A stretch of DNA of 36,487 nt. It comes from Pelargonium cotyledonis. Its lineage: Eukaryota; Streptophyta; Magnoliopsida; Geraniales; Geraniaceae. The stretch spans positions 1 to 36,487 of the forward strand of contig JAYMTA010000162.1 of assembly GCA_036897625.1 (NCBI GenBank), written 5' to 3'. This document shows, one piece after another, positions 34,504 to 36,487 of this stretch (the stretch's first letter is position 1; each line of letters begins with the position of its first letter). The notes beneath the pieces are model-generated. The model saw nothing but the letters and a program-made list of their open reading frames with translations, ran no database searches and was not told the DNA's origin. A program made the translations under genes and the position numbers.

Positions 34504-34555
34504 TGGGCCTGTCAGTGATGGGCTTTTTTGTTCCAGCCCAAATCAGTTGTGGGCT
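34504..34555. promoter_or_regulatory. Cluster of four site II (TGGGCY) motifs upstream of the Alfin-like gene
   Basis: TGGGCC at 34504-34509, TGGGCT at 34519-34524, AGCCCA (inverted TGGGCT) at 34535-34540 and TGGGCT at 34550-34555. They lie about 80-135 bp upstream of the presumed start. Site II elements are known TCP-factor targets in promoters of growth and housekeeping genes. Confidence 0.55.
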
Positions 34556-35283
34556 TTTAAATATGGCATTTTTGTCCCTAATTTATCTATTTTATTTCAA
34601 ATTAAAAATAAAAAAAATGTTCAATTTAATCTCCAAATTACCAATGTTGCTACAATTTAGTCCCTATGTTATGAAAATTTGTTTCGAATTGATTTAATCC
34701 ATAATGTTGTCAATTCATAATTATGTCGCCAAATTAATTATAAAAAAATCACCGTATTGTTATCGATTGAACTAATTTGGACCAAATTTGCATAGTTGTG
34801 TGAGTAAATTGAAACGATATGCACTGTTTGAAACTAAATTGAAACAAAAACTACATTAGGTAGATAGTTTGATAAACAATATGAAACAAATTCCTTTTTC
34901 ATACATGAATTTTCAGCACGTATGATTAGCTTTTCATACATGAATTTCCATGAACACGTTTTCAAGCTCAACGAAGAAAAATCTTTGCCTTTCAAGTGTC
35001 ACCCCAACATGACTCGAATTTTCAAGTTGGAAACTCTACGATCAAAACACAAGTTTTAGCCATTCAATTGAATCCCTTAACTTGACTCGGATTTTCAGGT
35101 CCAAGCGTCTATAAAGTCTTTCGAGTGAATTCCCCGACTCGACTCGGATTTTCTAGTTCGACTCATATATTGAGCCAAAGCGCTTAACAAAGATATGAAA
35201 ATAGATGCACACAAAACTTCCACCTATAAAATCTGAGTTTCAAGTGTTTCACAAAGGGTCATATATAATCAGTACACAGGAGG
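34556..35283. other. Intergenic DNA upstream of the Alfin-like gene
   Basis: AT-rich DNA with phrases such as caatttagtccctatgttatg and aattgaaacaaaaact, common in dispersed plant repeats. It also contains a short direct repeat ttttcatacatgaatttyca (about 34896 and 34931) and the array listed separately at 34991-35160. No gene is visible. Confidence 0.5.
34991..35160 (+). repeat. Three diverged tandem units containing gactcgRatttt
   Basis: The pattern ttYRaRtgaatYcc...gactcggattttc-agtt occurs three times, with gactcg cores at 35011, 35084 and 35141. The units are 57-73 bases long and diverged. No coding meaning is evident. Confidence 0.6.
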
Positions 35284-36301
35284 TCACAAGGAGAGCCAGA
35301 ATTTGGTAAGCTCAAGCACCAAGTCGAGAAACAATAACATGAAAAGAAAAAGAAAAAAAAAAGGAGAAAAGAAAAAGAAATAAGAAACCAAGTCATCAGA
35401 AATCGAAATCTTGTTACATGTAAACGCATCCTGGGCCGTCAAATAATATCCCATGGCAAAGAAAATTACCCGGTTAGAAAGGGACGGTGGTTGGTTGAGA
35501 AATATAGGAACTTTCATGTACTTGACGGGCGTATTTCTTCCCCAGAAAATTGTTTCTGACCAGAGTGTATCTCAGCAGTTTATTCTTTGGGAGCGGAGCA
35601 AACCACCAAGAATGCAATTGGCCAATACTGACTGACTAATAATCTCGTCCTTTGTATTGCATTTCCTGTAAAAACAGTAAATAGTTGCATGAATATTCAA
35701 GAAGTTGGTATGGAACTGCAAGGAAAGGGCTCGTTTGTTGTCCAACAATGGGGGGCAGAAGTGGAACCCTTCATTCCAACATGCTAAAATCTAGGGCAGT
35801 TGGAACTTGAGGCTGCATGATATACTAGTTGAGCTAGAGCTGGAAAGACGGGTTCTGGGTCAGGGACTCAGGGTTGGATGAGTTTTTTTTTGGTCCAGTT
35901 TACCTTAACATTTACCCCAAATGTGCAGGTTTGCCCGACCTGCCCTTTTCCCATGGCAATCCAAACAGCCTGGAAAATTTTACCAAGTCTACTTTATGCA
36001 ACCCAAGCTCACAAAAATGTGGGTTGGATTTTGGGTGCCAGTGAATTTGGATCTAAAATGTCAACTCTAGTTGAACCCTCTACTTAACAGCTAAACCTTT
36101 TCAGTTGGATAAACATTTAAAAGTTGTTTTCGGAATCTCATGAGATTCGGCTTCAATTGGTAGAGTAAGGTAGGGTAGGATAGGTGGGGAGGACACTAGA
36201 AGATGGAAGCCCATCATCCACTAAACAAACCCATCTGACTTTTTCATCAACCCTACCAAATAAGCCATTAGTGCAGCTTTTTGTCAAAACATATTCTAAT
36301 A
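35284..36301. other. Intergenic or neighbouring-gene DNA at the right end
   Basis: No convincing complete gene is visible. A - strand acceptor followed by a short open stretch and stop (35665-35636) might be the final exon of a gene beginning outside the window; see findings. The A/G-rich run aagaaaaagaaaaaaaaaagg (35344-35364) is low complexity. Confidence 0.4.
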
Positions 36302-36487
36302 CTCCTTTTGCCCAAAATGAGAGTCCACTTTATTTTCTTTTTTTGGGTTAGTTGGTTAGTTATGCATGAACACCGATAGTATATCAAAGATAAGTTAGAC
36401 AGAACCCTTTGAGTTGTTATGACAGGAGCATGCGAGGTTATGAAAGGAAAACTCTAAGTCTCTAACTAACTTATCCTTCATATTTAC
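36302..36487. mobile_element. Left end of a second Stowaway-like MITE, cut by the window edge
   Basis: After a TA (36300-36301) the sequence ctccttttgcccaaaatgagagtcca matches the terminus of the element at 708-733 (ctctcaccgtcccaaaatgagtgtcc) and the Stowaway consensus. Internal phrases such as ctaactaacttat recur in both. The right end is not in the window. Confidence 0.55.

Noticed and set aside
35453..35635. 60-codon open frame on the + strand
   Set aside because: No recognisable domain and no upstream context; more likely chance or opposite a 3' UTR.
36135..36160. Possible tRNA-like start (palindromic atctcatgagat followed by ggtagag)
   Set aside because: No complete cloverleaf or T-loop ggttcraatcc follows at the right spacing.
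1..36487. Possible CRISPR array, bacterial operon or phage content
   Set aside because: Introns with plant splice signals, giant split genes and MITEs show nuclear plant DNA. The repeats found are microsatellites, duplications or transposons.

Overview
This window is nuclear DNA from a flowering plant, probably a eudicot. It shows AT-rich GT-AG introns, TA-type MITEs, a plant-style LINE fossil and two plant gene structures. I cannot name the species. No undescribed biological system is evident: both genes belong to known families. The unusual material is in introns and non-coding DNA.

About 80% of the window (positions 1-29088, + strand) is one giant gene encoding midasin (MDN1/REA1). This is the dynein-like six-AAA ATPase that strips assembly factors from pre-60S ribosomal particles. 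I traced 69 exons totalling 14,886 nt. They stay in one open frame from the exon at 410 to the TGA at 29086-29088 and encode 4,961 residues. The 5' exons (N-terminus and most of AAA1) lie upstream of the window. Order: end of AAA1 (410-2008), AAA2 (2091 to about 3430), AAA3 (about 3470-4337), AAA4 (4785-7812), AAA5 (7959 to about 10400), AAA6 (10441 to about 11900), long alpha-helical linker (about 11900-25233), acidic D/E-rich segment (25234 to about 27200) and C-terminal MIDAS/VWA domain (27387-29088). All reading-frame junctions close, so the gene looks functional.

MDN1 introns carry a Stowaway-like MITE (708-950), a 431-bp hAT-like MITE with an 8-bp target duplication (13879-14309), a 147-bp tandem duplication that copies an exon end with its splice donor (14851-15144), a degraded LINE reverse-transcriptase fragment (about 27980-28235) and a foldback element (28806-29022).

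A second gene lies tail-to-tail on the - strand (34281 down to 30518). It encodes an Alfin-like PHD-finger protein, with five coding exons and 259 residues: an Alfin domain, an acidic spacer and a C4HC3 PHD finger. Its first intron holds an old internal duplication of about 290 bp. Its upstream region has four TGGGCY (site II) motifs. The two genes share no obvious pathway; their convergent arrangement looks incidental.

The last 2 kb (34.4-36.5 kb) is mostly intergenic. It holds a diverged repeat array, a weak candidate for the last exon of another - strand gene (35636-35665), and the start of a second Stowaway-like MITE cut by the window end.
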